Positions 47,218 through 55,782 of a stretch of 64,000 bases of DNA are shown one piece after another. The position numbers and the translations under genes are program-made. This DNA comes from an uncultured Pelagibacteraceae bacterium (lineage in GTDB: Bacteria; Pseudomonadota; Alphaproteobacteria; Pelagibacterales; Pelagibacteraceae). How positions within the stretch are numbered: position 1 is the stretch's first letter; each line of letters begins with the position of its first letter. Under the pieces are notes generated by a model. That model saw only the letters and a program-made list of their open reading frames with translations, was not told where the DNA came from and did no database searches. Where the stretch lies: contig CACIKJ010000003.1 of NCBI GenBank assembly GCA_902587215.1, forward strand, positions 1-64,000, read 5' to 3'.

Positions 47218-48375
47218 ATGCTAAATAACATAAAAATTAAATCAATCGATATCAAAACTTTAAGAAAAATACTTAATAAAAAAGGTTTTTTGTTATCAAA
47301 AAAATCAACAATTAGAAAACAGACTAGTCTAATCAACCTTTACAAAATTTGTTTTGCCTCGTTAATAATAATATCTTTTTTTTATATTCTGCCCCCTTCA
47401 TATAAATTCGTTAATAAAAAATTTCAGCCTACTTTAGAGATAGAAAATTCATCTAACCAAAAATTAACTCAAGTTTTAGAGGGAAAAATATTAGATGAAA
47501 CTGATTTTAACAATGAAAATAGTGATAACACGGACCAAGACTTAGTTTATCAAGAACTTTACGGAGAGGTTACTGAAGAAGATACTTTAGAGACTGGAGT
47601 GAGATTAAAAGCTTCAGTTTTATATCAACTGTTCGAAGATACTAACTATAACCTCAAAGACGTAAGATTAAATAAGGTAGCTAAACCTGTTGAGATTGGA
47701 AAACTTCCATATGAATTAAAAGAAATTCAAAATGTTAAAAAAAGAAAAGAATTGTTTATTCAAATTGTTCTTCCTCTTATTCTTGAGGAAAACAATAAAA
47801 TACTTTTAGATAGAAAAAAACTTTTCGCTATTTTAAATAAAAATAATAACTCTAAATCTGATAACGAGTGGCTAAATAAAAAATTCAAACAATACGGAAT
47901 TTCAAAAAGAGACATACCCACACTTAAAAGGAGGATGGATATAATTCCTGCTTCAATGGCAATTGCTCAAGCCGCAAAAGAAACAGGTTGGGGAACTTCG
48001 CGATTTGCTCTTGAGGGCAATGCTTTGTTTGGCCAATGGACATACACCGATAAAGGAATAAAACCTGCAGCAGCAGAAGTTGGCACAACACATAAAGTAA
48101 TGATGTTCAATGTCTTAAAATCATCAGTAAGGGCTTATGCAAGAAATTTAAATACTCATAAATCTTACAAAAAAATGAGATATATAAGAGCAATTCAAAG
48201 AGATAATGCTGGAATATTAAATAGTTTAGAATTAGTCACTTACCTTGATAATTACGCTGAAACTGGGAAAGAGTATACCATTATATTAAAAAAAATTATC
48301 GAGCAAAATTCACTAACAGATTTCGATGATGTAAAAATATTACCTAACAGCGAAGCTGTAAAAAATTTGATTTAG
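47218..48375 (+). CDS. Bax-like glucosaminidase family protein
   Basis: A 385-aa protein with an N-terminal membrane segment (about residues 41-58, CFASLIIISFFYILPP), a charged periplasmic stretch, and a C-terminal glucosaminidase-like domain: IPASMAIAQAAKETGWGTSR with the catalytic Glu, ALEGNALFGQW, and SSVRAYARNLNTHKSYKKMR. It resembles E. coli Bax, a predicted peptidoglycan N-acetylglucosaminidase. It ends tail-to-tail with the deacetylase by a 4-nt TTAG overlap. Confidence 0.85.
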   Translation: MLNNIKIKSIDIKTLRKILNKKGFLLSKKSTIRKQTSLINLYKICFASLIIISFFYILPPSYKFVNKKFQPTLEIENSSNQKLTQVLEGKILDETDFNNENSDNTDQDLVYQELYGEVTEEDTLETGVRLKASVLYQLFEDTNYNLKDVRLNKVAKPVEIGKLPYELKEIQNVKKRKELFIQIVLPLILEENNKILLDRKKLFAILNKNNNSKSDNEWLNKKFKQYGISKRDIPTLKRRMDIIPASMAIAQAAKETGWGTSRFALEGNALFGQWTYTDKGIKPAAAEVGTTHKVMMFNVLKSSVRAYARNLNTHKSYKKMRYIRAIQRDNAGILNSLELVTYLDNYAETGKEYTIILKKIIEQNSLTDFDDVKILPNSEAVKNLI

Positions 48376-49436
48376 TTTTCTTTTATATTTTTTACTACAA
48401 ATTGAACACCAAACCAACGCCAACCTTCTTTATCTTTAATAGAGCAATTAATTCTTCCACGTCGTGTATTAAATTTATCTCTAAAATTAATTTTTAAAAA
48501 GTTATTGTTAATTTCGATTTTTGATTTGTCCCAACCGGCACCTTCATTTGAGAAGCAGCTAATATTCGAAATTGATTGTTCTTCAAAAAATTCAACTCTC
48601 ATATGAGGTGGGTTATTATTCTCTATCATTTTTTCTTCTGGATAAACTTTTTTGTATTGGAAAGGTAAAAGATTAACTATAAATTTGAATCTTTCCATAT
48701 CGCCATATTTTTCATTAATAGGAAATCTGGGTAATTCGAATCTATCTTTATTTAAATCAATAACACCTGAATGTTGGCCAAAAGCAAATTCAAAATTTTT
48801 ACTTACAAATTGCTTTTGATACAAGTTCCACTCTCCAAATGGATAGGAAAAAAATACTGGATTATATCCTAGGTTTTTTTTAAAAATTTCTATTGATTTT
48901 ATTATGTCTTTCTTGAACTCTTCGTGAGTAAAGTTGACTAAATAATCATGCGAGTGTGAATGGTTTCCAATTGTCACAAAAGGGTATTTTTCTATTTCTT
49001 TAATTTCATTCCAACCCATGTACCCTTTTTTGCCAACAGCTTCTGTAGATATAAAAATTATGAAGGGAATTTCATTTTTTTTTAGATAAGGCCAAGCATT
49101 ATCATAAAACGAAATGTAACCATCGTCGATTGATAGTAAAAATTTTTTATCCGATTTTTCCTTAAAATAAATATCAGGAAGTATTTTAGCGTTTAAAAAT
49201 GTAAATCCAGAAGACTTAATTGTTTCAATATGATTTTCAAAAACATCCATTTGAATATTTGTAGATGGATATTTAGACTCATTAAATCTATGATACATTA
49301 TAGATATTATACCTTTTTCGTTAGCAAAAAATTTATTAGAAGTTTGGGTTGAATATGATATTTCGCATGTTAGTAAGAATACTATGATTAACTTTATTAT
49401 AGATACATCAAATGAAACAATTTTTTTAAAAATCAT
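48372..49436 (-). CDS. Polysaccharide deacetylase-family protein
   Basis: A 354-aa exported protein: N-terminal hydrophobic signal (about 12-28), ISIMYHRF, the NodB motifs LSIDDGYISF with catalytic and metal Asp, GNHSHSHDYL with metal His, and FSYPFGEWN. It probably removes acyl groups from a cell-wall or envelope sugar. A C-terminal extra beta domain (from about residue 250) follows. The only ATG lies 53 nt inside the divergent tsaB gene; losing it would remove the signal peptide, so a true head-to-head overlap is likely. Confidence 0.83.
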   Translation of the reverse strand: MIFKKIVSFDVSIIKLIIVFLLTCEISYSTQTSNKFFANEKGIISIMYHRFNESKYPSTNIQMDVFENHIETIKSSGFTFLNAKILPDIYFKEKSDKKFLLSIDDGYISFYDNAWPYLKKNEIPFIIFISTEAVGKKGYMGWNEIKEIEKYPFVTIGNHSHSHDYLVNFTHEEFKKDIIKSIEIFKKNLGYNPVFFSYPFGEWNLYQKQFVSKNFEFAFGQHSGVIDLNKDRFELPRFPINEKYGDMERFKFIVNLLPFQYKKVYPEEKMIENNNPPHMRVEFFEEQSISNISCFSNEGAGWDKSKIEINNNFLKINFRDKFNTRRGRINCSIKDKEGWRWFGVQFVVKNIKEN

Positions 49437-49761
49437 AAATAATGATAAAGAATATATTAATAATATTAAGAACAGTAGAGAAAATTTTGACGAATTAGTA
49501 AATATAATTTTTAATTTTCTTTATAAAAATAATATTAATTTGTCCAAAATAGATAATATATTTATTAATCGAGGACCTGGGAAATTTACGAGCATAAGAT
49601 CTGCAATTAGTATCGTAAAGGCTCTTAAAATCTCTAAAAATATAAATATTTATGGCTTCGATTCAGGGCAAATTACCAATAAAAACTACGATATATTGTT
49701 TAAGTTATTGAAAGAAGGAAGGTTGACAAAAAATTTTATTGAACCAAAATATTTAAATTAA
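49384..49761 (+). CDS. tsaB: Short TsaB-like protein (t6A synthesis)
   Basis: A 125-aa protein with the N-terminal ASKHA signature of TsaB: NFIIDTSNETIFL (DTS at 7-9) and RGPGKFTSIRSAIS (GPG at 64-66). TsaB normally has about 200-230 residues; the second subdomain is almost entirely missing here, yet the end ...IEPKYLN resembles the usual C-terminal PxYLR segment. TsaB dimerises with TsaD through its N-terminal half for N6-threonylcarbamoyladenosine formation, so the short form may still work. The usual rimI gene after tsaB is absent; fur follows in 7 bp. Confidence 0.72.
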   Translation: MINFIIDTSNETIFLKIINNDKEYINNIKNSRENFDELVNIIFNFLYKNNINLSKIDNIFINRGPGKFTSIRSAISIVKALKISKNINIYGFDSGQITNKNYDILFKLLKEGRLTKNFIEPKYLN

Positions 49762-49768
49762 TTTTTTT

Positions 49769-50182
49769 ATGACAGATACAATAGAACAAAAGTGTGTTGC
49801 AAAAGGCGTAAAGCTGACAGAGCAAAGAAAAATAATCGCGAAAGTAATGTCAGAAGCAAATGATCATCCAGATGTTGATGAATTATATACTCGTGTTTCT
49901 CAAATAGACTCTAAAATTAGCATAGCCACAGTTTATAGAACTGTTAAATTATTTGAAGAGGCGGGCATAGTTACAAAACATGATTTTAAAGGTGGAAAAG
50001 CCAGATACGAAGAATTAAGTGAAAGTCATCATGATCACTTAATCGATATAAAAACAGGTGAGATAATAGAATTTGTTGATGATGAAATAGAAAAACTTCA
50101 AAAAAAAGTTGCAGATAAGTATGGATATGAACTTGTAGACCATAAGCTGGAACTTTATGGAATCAAAAAACAAAAAAAATAA
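49769..50182 (+). CDS. fur: Fur-family metalloregulator (Fur/Mur type)
   Basis: A 137-aa winged-helix repressor: KLTEQRKIIAKVMSE, DELYTRVSQIDSKISIATVYRTVKLFEEAGI (recognition helix), and metal-site SHHDHLIDIKTGEIIEF. The CxxC structural zinc pairs of gammaproteobacterial Fur are missing, as is usual in alphaproteobacterial Fur/Mur, which often senses Mn or Fe. Position between tsaB and miaB is conserved. It ends directly at the miaB GTG start. Confidence 0.88.
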   Translation: MTDTIEQKCVAKGVKLTEQRKIIAKVMSEANDHPDVDELYTRVSQIDSKISIATVYRTVKLFEEAGIVTKHDFKGGKARYEELSESHHDHLIDIKTGEIIEFVDDEIEKLQKKVADKYGYELVDHKLELYGIKKQKK

Positions 50183-51511
50183 GTGAACAAAAAAATTTTT
50201 ATCAAAACTTTTGGTTGTCAAATGAATGAATATGACAGCAATAGAATTTTAGATATCACAAAAAATATAGGCTACGTAAAATCAAATGATCAAAATAATG
50301 CGGATTGTTATGTTATAAATACTTGCCATATTAGAGACAAGGCTAAGGAAAAAGTATTTCATGAAGTTGGAAGAATAAAGCAAATATACTCAAATAAAAA
50401 AAAACCTATCATGGTAATTGCAGGATGTGTAGCCCAGGCTGAAAATCAAGAAATGATAAAAAGAGAACCATTTATTGATGTAGTTATTGGACCTCAGTCT
50501 TATCATAAGTTAAATAAAATTTTAGAAAATTTTCAAAGAAATAAAAAAGAAGACGAAACAGAATTTGATACGATTGCAAAATTTGATTTATTAGAGAAAA
50601 CAAGAAATTCTGATAGCAAAGTATCTTCCTTTTTAACCATTCAAGAGGGATGTGATAAATTTTGTCATTTCTGTGTTGTTCCATACACAAGAGGCCCAGA
50701 ATGTTCTAGACCATTTCAAACAGTAATTAAAGAGGCTGAGCAACTAATTAGAAACGGATCTAAAGAAATAATTTTATTAGGTCAAAATGTAAATGCTTAT
50801 TCTTATAAGGAGGGTGGCAACGAATACAGAATTTCCAATTTACTAAACGAATTAGAGAAATATTCTGAGTTAAAAAGAATAAGATACACAACATCTCATC
50901 CTTTAGACATGACCGAGGATTTGGTTGAGTGTTATTCCTCAAATGAAAAGTTGATGCCATTTATTCATTTACCAATACAATCTGGATCAAATAAAATGCT
51001 TAAACTTATGAATAGAAAACACAAGGTAGAAGACTATTTAGATATTCATAGTAAATTGATCAAAATTAATCCTTATATTAAATTTTCGAGTGATTTCATT
51101 GTTGGTTATCCAGGTGAAGAAAAAGTTGATTTTGAGGATACAATCAAACTAATCAAACAAATAAAGTTTATAAATTCTTTTTCATTTATTTTTAGTTCGC
51201 GACCTGGAACTAAGGCCTCAAAACTAAAGGAAATAAGCCACTCTATTTCAAAGGAAAGATTAATTGAATTACAATCTTACTTATTCAAAAATCAGATTGT
51301 TCATAACAAATCTCTGGAAAGTAAAGAAATAAATGTATTAGTAGAAAATAAGAATAAAAATCAGAATACATACTTTGGTAGAAATGAATACTTTACTTCG
51401 GTAATTTTCGATGGCGCTAAAAATGATATTGGTAAAATTGTTAAGGTTAAGATAGAAAAAAGTAACCAAAACACACTTTATGGAAAAATTAAAAAAATGA
51501 AGGCTGCATAA
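50183..51511 (+). CDS. miaB: tRNA-2-methylthio-N6-dimethylallyladenosine synthase MiaB
   Basis: A 442-aa radical-SAM methylthiotransferase. The N-terminal MTTase cluster Cys are at 12 (TFGCQMNEYDS), 48 (INTCHIRDKA) and 82 (AGCVAQ); the radical SAM motif CDKFCHFC gives Cys157, 161 and 164; a C-terminal TRAM domain follows. It adds the methylthio group to i6A37. The start is GTG, directly after the fur stop, with no intergenic base. Confidence 0.95.
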   Translation: MNKKIFIKTFGCQMNEYDSNRILDITKNIGYVKSNDQNNADCYVINTCHIRDKAKEKVFHEVGRIKQIYSNKKKPIMVIAGCVAQAENQEMIKREPFIDVVIGPQSYHKLNKILENFQRNKKEDETEFDTIAKFDLLEKTRNSDSKVSSFLTIQEGCDKFCHFCVVPYTRGPECSRPFQTVIKEAEQLIRNGSKEIILLGQNVNAYSYKEGGNEYRISNLLNELEKYSELKRIRYTTSHPLDMTEDLVECYSSNEKLMPFIHLPIQSGSNKMLKLMNRKHKVEDYLDIHSKLIKINPYIKFSSDFIVGYPGEEKVDFEDTIKLIKQIKFINSFSFIFSSRPGTKASKLKEISHSISKERLIELQSYLFKNQIVHNKSLESKEINVLVENKNKNQNTYFGRNEYFTSVIFDGAKNDIGKIVKVKIEKSNQNTLYGKIKKMKAA

Positions 51512-51512
51512 T

Positions 51513-52520
51513 TTGAGCAATACTATTTCAAAAAAAATAACATCAAATTTAAAGTTTGTTTACTCTGAAAACAATACAGTGAGTATTATTTTTTCTAAAA
51601 ATGAGGATTTGCTTGGTGTTGCTGGAGAGTTCAATAACAATATTAAGGAGTTAGAAAAAATAACTGATACTTCCATTTATTCAAGAGGTAACTCAATAAT
51701 TTTAAAAAATAATCAAAAAAAAAATGAAATCATAAAAAACGCTATTAGTTTTTTATATGATCAATATATAATTAATGGATCTATTGAAAAAAAGGATATA
51801 ATCTCCTCAATAAGTGAATTTATGATAGATGAAAAAATTAATTCAAAAGAAAATATAAATTATATTATTAAAACTCCCAAGAAATCTGTCATTCCAAGAT
51901 CAGAAAAACAAAAAATTTATGTTAAAGCTCTAAGGGAAAGCGATGTCGTTATATCATCTGGTCCAGCTGGAACGGGAAAAACTTTTTTGGCTGTGGCGGT
52001 AGCATTAACAATGTTATTAGATAAAAAAATCGAGAGAATAATTTTATCTAGACCAGCCGTTGAAGCAGGAGAAAGATTGGGTTTCTTACCTGGAGATATG
52101 AGGGAAAAAGTGGATCCTTACCTTAGACCTTTGTATGACTCTTTATATGATTTGTTAGACTTTGAAAAAATACAAAAAAAAATTGAAGTCGGCGACATTG
52201 AGATAGCACCATTAGCATTTATGAGAGGAAGAACTTTAAAAAATTCTTTTGCTATATTAGATGAAGCACAAAATGCAACAGATACACAGATCAAGATGTT
52301 TTTAACAAGAATTGGAGAAAACTCAAAAATAGTAATTAATGGAGACCCCTCTCAAATTGACCTGCCGAATAAAAACTCATCAGGTCTTGAGAGATCGAAG
52401 ACTATTCTTGGTCACTTACATGAAATATCTATTGTTGATTTTGATCATAAAGATGTAGTCAGGCATCCACTAGTTTCTAAAATAGTTAAAGCATATTCTG
52501 CAAAAAAAAATAATGATTAA
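51513..52520 (+). CDS. phoH: PhoH-family ATPase
   Basis: A 335-aa protein: N-terminal KH-like region, Walker A GPAGTGKT at 150-157, RPAVEAGERLGFLPGD, and Walker B FAILDEAQNAT. PhoH proteins with YbeY are linked to RNA metabolism and ribosome quality control. The start is TTG one base after miaB; it overlaps ybeY by 8 nt. Confidence 0.94.
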   Translation: MSNTISKKITSNLKFVYSENNTVSIIFSKNEDLLGVAGEFNNNIKELEKITDTSIYSRGNSIILKNNQKKNEIIKNAISFLYDQYIINGSIEKKDIISSISEFMIDEKINSKENINYIIKTPKKSVIPRSEKQKIYVKALRESDVVISSGPAGTGKTFLAVAVALTMLLDKKIERIILSRPAVEAGERLGFLPGDMREKVDPYLRPLYDSLYDLLDFEKIQKKIEVGDIEIAPLAFMRGRTLKNSFAILDEAQNATDTQIKMFLTRIGENSKIVINGDPSQIDLPNKNSSGLERSKTILGHLHEISIVDFDHKDVVRHPLVSKIVKAYSAKKNND

Positions 52521-52971
52521 TGCTGAGATACTGGTTGAGTCAAAAAACTGGAAAAAAATTATTAGAAATCCTAAGAGACTAATTTTAAATACTATAAAAA
52601 AGTTTCCAAAAAAACACAGATTTATTAATCAAAAGGTTTATATTTCTGTATTATTTACCACAAATAAAAAAATTCGAGTATTAAATAATCGTTTTAGAAA
52701 AAAAAATGAACCAACCGATATCCTATCATTTCCGTTCTATGATAAAAAAAACATAAAAAAAAACTTTAAAAAAAAAGAATTTTACCTTGGAGATATTGTT
52801 ATTAGTTGTGAGGAATTTTCTAAAAAAAATAAAAGAGATTACAAAAATGGTTTAATTAAAATATTTATCCATGGTTTTTTACATCTTTTAAATTATGACC
52901 ATAGGTCTAATAAAGACTATCTAATTATGAATTCAATGGAAAATAAAATTTTTCAAGAAGTTAAAGGATAG
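52513..52971 (+). CDS. ybeY: Endoribonuclease YbeY
   Basis: A 152-aa metallo-RNase with the zinc motif HGFLHLLNYDH near residues 115-125 (the usual Gly before YDH is Asn) and FRKKNEPTDILSFPFY. YbeY matures 16S rRNA 3' ends. It is lysine-rich. The order phoH-ybeY-lnt lacks the corC/hlyC gene that often lies between ybeY and lnt. Confidence 0.94.
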   Translation: MINAEILVESKNWKKIIRNPKRLILNTIKKFPKKHRFINQKVYISVLFTTNKKIRVLNNRFRKKNEPTDILSFPFYDKKNIKKNFKKKEFYLGDIVISCEEFSKKNKRDYKNGLIKIFIHGFLHLLNYDHRSNKDYLIMNSMENKIFQEVKG

Positions 52972-52972
52972 T

Positions 52973-54523
52973 TTGAGAGTAAAAAATTATAAAGCTTTTG
53001 TAGAAAATTTTTTCATTTTATTTTTAGGTGCCACAACTTCATTTAGTTTACCACCTTATAATTATTGGTTACTAAATTTCTTGACCTTTAGTTTACTATT
53101 TATAATTTTATTTATAAATAAATTAAAAAATCCAAAAATATTTTTTCTTTATGGTTATATTTTTGGTTTTGGATATTTTATATCAAGCTTATATTGGATA
53201 CCTCTCTCATTAGTTTATGATGAAAACTTTAAATTTTTAATTCCAATTGCAATTATAATAATTCCTGGATTTTTAAGTTTATTCTTCGCTCTAGCATTTT
53301 TGATATTTAAAATTTTTTTTGATCAAAATAGGATCTTTGCAAATATATTAATTTTTTCTTTAGTATTAGGTTTTATGGAATATCTGAGAGGAATGATTTT
53401 GTCTGGCTTTCCTTGGAATCTTTTTGCTTTTTCTTTTTCAGCGAACCTGGAATTTTTACAAATAAATTCACAAATAGGGGTTTATGCATTTAATACATTT
53501 TTAATCACAATATTTGTATTACCAGCAATGTTCTTTTTAAAAAATAAAAAAATTGATTTTTATGGCTTAGTTTTTGTTTTGGCTCTCATTTTATCAAATT
53601 ACATATATGGATATGTTAAACTGCAAAATTTTAAAAACTTAAAAGCAGAGGATCTAACCAGTGAAATTAAAATTTTATCGACTAATATTCCAATTTCAAG
53701 ATTTTACTCGAATTCTGATGACGAGCAAATTTTAATAAAGTTAATCAACCTAAGTAACCCAACCCCAGACGAAAAGATTTTATTTATTTGGCCAGAAGGA
53801 ATAATTCCTAACACTAATTTAAAATCATTAAAAAATGAATATGAATATTTGTTTGAGCAATCCTTTTCAAAAAATCATAAAATTATTCTGGGTGTGAATG
53901 ATGATGAGAAAAAAAATGAAGAAAAAATATTTTATAATACTTTTTCTGTTATAGATAATAAGGTTAATGTAGTATTTAAATATAATAAAAATAAATTAGT
54001 TCCATTTGGTGAGTTTCTTCCTTTAGAAAACATTCTTTCAAAATTTGGCTTAAAAAGCCTAACAAATAATTATCAATCTTATTCATCAGGTACAGAGAGA
54101 AATCTATTTAATGATATTGATAACTCTAAGATTAAAATTTTACCATTGATTTGTTACGAAATTATATATTCAGGACAATTATCTGAAGATAATAATTATG
54201 ATTTTATTGTAAATTTGTCAGAAGATGGTTGGTTTGGAGACTCAATTGGACCACACCAACATTTCGCTCATACTATTTTCAGATCGATTGAGTATGGTAA
54301 ATACACATTAAGATCTGCAAATAATGGCATTTCAGCTGTCGTGGATCCATCTGGATCCATAATAGACAAAATAAATATTAACAATGAGGGCGCTATATCA
54401 ATAAAAAAAATGACAAATGTAGATAAGACGCTATTTTCTATATATGGGAATAAAATCTATTATTTAATTATTTTATTATATATTTTTTTAATTTTTTCAT
54501 TTAAAAAATTAAAAAATGAATAA
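52973..54523 (+). CDS. lnt: Apolipoprotein N-acyltransferase Lnt
   Basis: A 516-aa protein with about six N-terminal membrane helices (including [13 protein letters not shown]) and a C-terminal nitrilase domain. The catalytic Glu is in WPEG, the Lys in [10 protein letters not shown], and the Cys in LICYEI, with [17 protein letters not shown] after it. It adds the third acyl chain to lipoproteins; LptE, DolP-like and DUF3576 lipoproteins in this window would be clients. The start is TTG, one base after ybeY. It overlaps metK by 8 nt. Confidence 0.94.
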   Translation: MRVKNYKAFVENFFILFLGATTSFSLPPYNYWLLNFLTFSLLFIILFINKLKNPKIFFLYGYIFGFGYFISSLYWIPLSLVYDENFKFLIPIAIIIIPGFLSLFFALAFLIFKIFFDQNRIFANILIFSLVLGFMEYLRGMILSGFPWNLFAFSFSANLEFLQINSQIGVYAFNTFLITIFVLPAMFFLKNKKIDFYGLVFVLALILSNYIYGYVKLQNFKNLKAEDLTSEIKILSTNIPISRFYSNSDDEQILIKLINLSNPTPDEKILFIWPEGIIPNTNLKSLKNEYEYLFEQSFSKNHKIILGVNDDEKKNEEKIFYNTFSVIDNKVNVVFKYNKNKLVPFGEFLPLENILSKFGLKSLTNNYQSYSSGTERNLFNDIDNSKIKILPLICYEIIYSGQLSEDNNYDFIVNLSEDGWFGDSIGPHQHFAHTIFRSIEYGKYTLRSANNGISAVVDPSGSIIDKININNEGAISIKKMTNVDKTLFSIYGNKIYYLIILLYIFLIFSFKKLKNE

Positions 54524-55685
54524 CTTAAAAAATTATCTTTTTACCAGCGAGTCAGTATCTGAAGGACATCCAGATAAAGTGTGTGATAGAATATCAGATA
54601 TGGTTGTGGACTCTTATTTGTCAGCAGAGCCTCATTCAAGAGTTGCGTGCGAAACATTAACCACCACAAATAAAGTTGTACTTGCAGGTGAAGTTAGAGG
54701 ACCTGAGATAAAGCAAGATGAACTTATTCAAAAAGTAAGAGAATGTATTAAAGATATTGGTTATGATCAAGATGGCTTTACTTGGAGAGAAGCTACGAAA
54801 ATAGAAAGCCATCTCCATTCTCAATCTGCCGATATAGCAATGGGTGTTGACGCATCTGGTAATAAAGATGAAGGCGCTGGAGACCAAGGTATTATGTTTG
54901 GATACGCATGCAGAGAAACAGATGTCCTAATGCCAGCACCAATTCATTTTTCCCACAAAATTTTAAGGTTAATGGCAGAGGATAGAAAATCAGGAATATT
55001 AAAAAATATAGAGCCTGACTCAAAAAGTCAAATAACAATAGAATATAAGGATGGTATGCCATCTAATGTAAAATCTGTAGTTATATCTACTCAACATTCA
55101 GCAGATGTAAATCAATCTCAGGTAAGAGAGCTAGTAAAGCCATATATTGAAAAAGCGATTCCTAAAGAACTTTTAAAAGGATTAGATGAAAAAGAAATTT
55201 ACGTGAACCCTACAGGAAATTTTGTAATTGGTGGGCCTGATGGAGATAGCGGTTTAACTGGTAGGAAAATTATAGTTGATACATATGGAGGTGCCGCTCC
55301 TCATGGAGGAGGAGCATTTTCTGGAAAAGATCCTACCAAAGTCGATAGATCGGCAGCATACGCCTCAAGGTATTTAGCAAAAAATGTTGTTGCATCAAAA
55401 ATTTCAGACAAATGTTTAATTCAGTTAGCGTATGCAATAGGAGTTTCAAAACCTTTATCTATCTACGTGGATCTTTTTGAAAAAGATGAAGAGAAAAATA
55501 GACATGTGGAAAAACTGATAAAAGAAAATTTTGATTTAAGCCCAAGAGGAATAAGAGAAATGTTGGGATTAAATAAAGCAATTTATGAAAAAACAGCAGC
55601 ATATGGTCATTTTGGGAGAGTACCAGATGAAAGTGGTGCATTTTCTTGGGAAAAAACTGATAAAGTTAATATTTTCAGCAAGTAA
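54516..55685 (+). CDS. metK: S-adenosylmethionine synthetase
   Basis: A 389-aa enzyme: [32 protein letters not shown] (Met loop) and [20 protein letters not shown] (ATP P-loop-like) are all intact. It makes SAM from Met and ATP. Because it overlaps lnt there is no leader in which a SAM riboswitch could lie. A terminator-like hairpin follows 57 bp after the stop. Confidence 0.96.
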   Translation: MNNLKNYLFTSESVSEGHPDKVCDRISDMVVDSYLSAEPHSRVACETLTTTNKVVLAGEVRGPEIKQDELIQKVRECIKDIGYDQDGFTWREATKIESHLHSQSADIAMGVDASGNKDEGAGDQGIMFGYACRETDVLMPAPIHFSHKILRLMAEDRKSGILKNIEPDSKSQITIEYKDGMPSNVKSVVISTQHSADVNQSQVRELVKPYIEKAIPKELLKGLDEKEIYVNPTGNFVIGGPDGDSGLTGRKIIVDTYGGAAPHGGGAFSGKDPTKVDRSAAYASRYLAKNVVASKISDKCLIQLAYAIGVSKPLSIYVDLFEKDEEKNRHVEKLIKENFDLSPRGIREMLGLNKAIYEKTAAYGHFGRVPDESGAFSWEKTDKVNIFSK

Positions 55686-55691
55686 TTAAAG

Positions 55692-55719
55692 TTGAAAATA
55701 TAAAAAAAATACCTATATT
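55692..55719 (+). promoter_or_regulatory. Candidate sigma-70 promoter for the nusA operon
   Basis: TTGAAA (55692-55697) and TATATT (55714-55719) are spaced by 16 nt in the metK-nusA gap. Transcription would begin near 55726, upstream of the hairpin at 55742, giving a short leader ending in the terminator. It is A/T-rich DNA, so chance matches are likely. Confidence 0.4.
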
Positions 55720-55741
55720 CTCAACACATTGTTGAAATTTC

Positions 55742-55768
55742 AAAATGGGCCTCGGCCCATTTTTTTTT
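55742..55768 (+). terminator. Intrinsic terminator/attenuator directly in front of nusA
   Basis: AAAATGGGC pairs with GCCCATTTT around a CTCG loop, followed by T9. The U-tract ends one base before the nusA Shine-Dalgarno GGAG (55769-55772) and 14 bases before the ATG (55783). No promoter fits between the hairpin and the start codon, so nusA and the genes after it must be transcribed through this structure. It may also end the metK transcript. Confidence 0.9.
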
Positions 55769-55782
55769 GGAGAAAACAAAAA

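Noticed and set aside
54500-54516. SAM riboswitch upstream of metK
   Set aside because: metK overlaps lnt by 8 nt, so there is no leader; no SAM-II or SAM-V-like fold was noticed.
55729-55782. N-terminal extension of NusA from a TTG codon
   Set aside because: It would translate the terminator hairpin, has no ribosome site, and is not part of the NusA family N-terminus; ATG 55783 has a GGAG before it.
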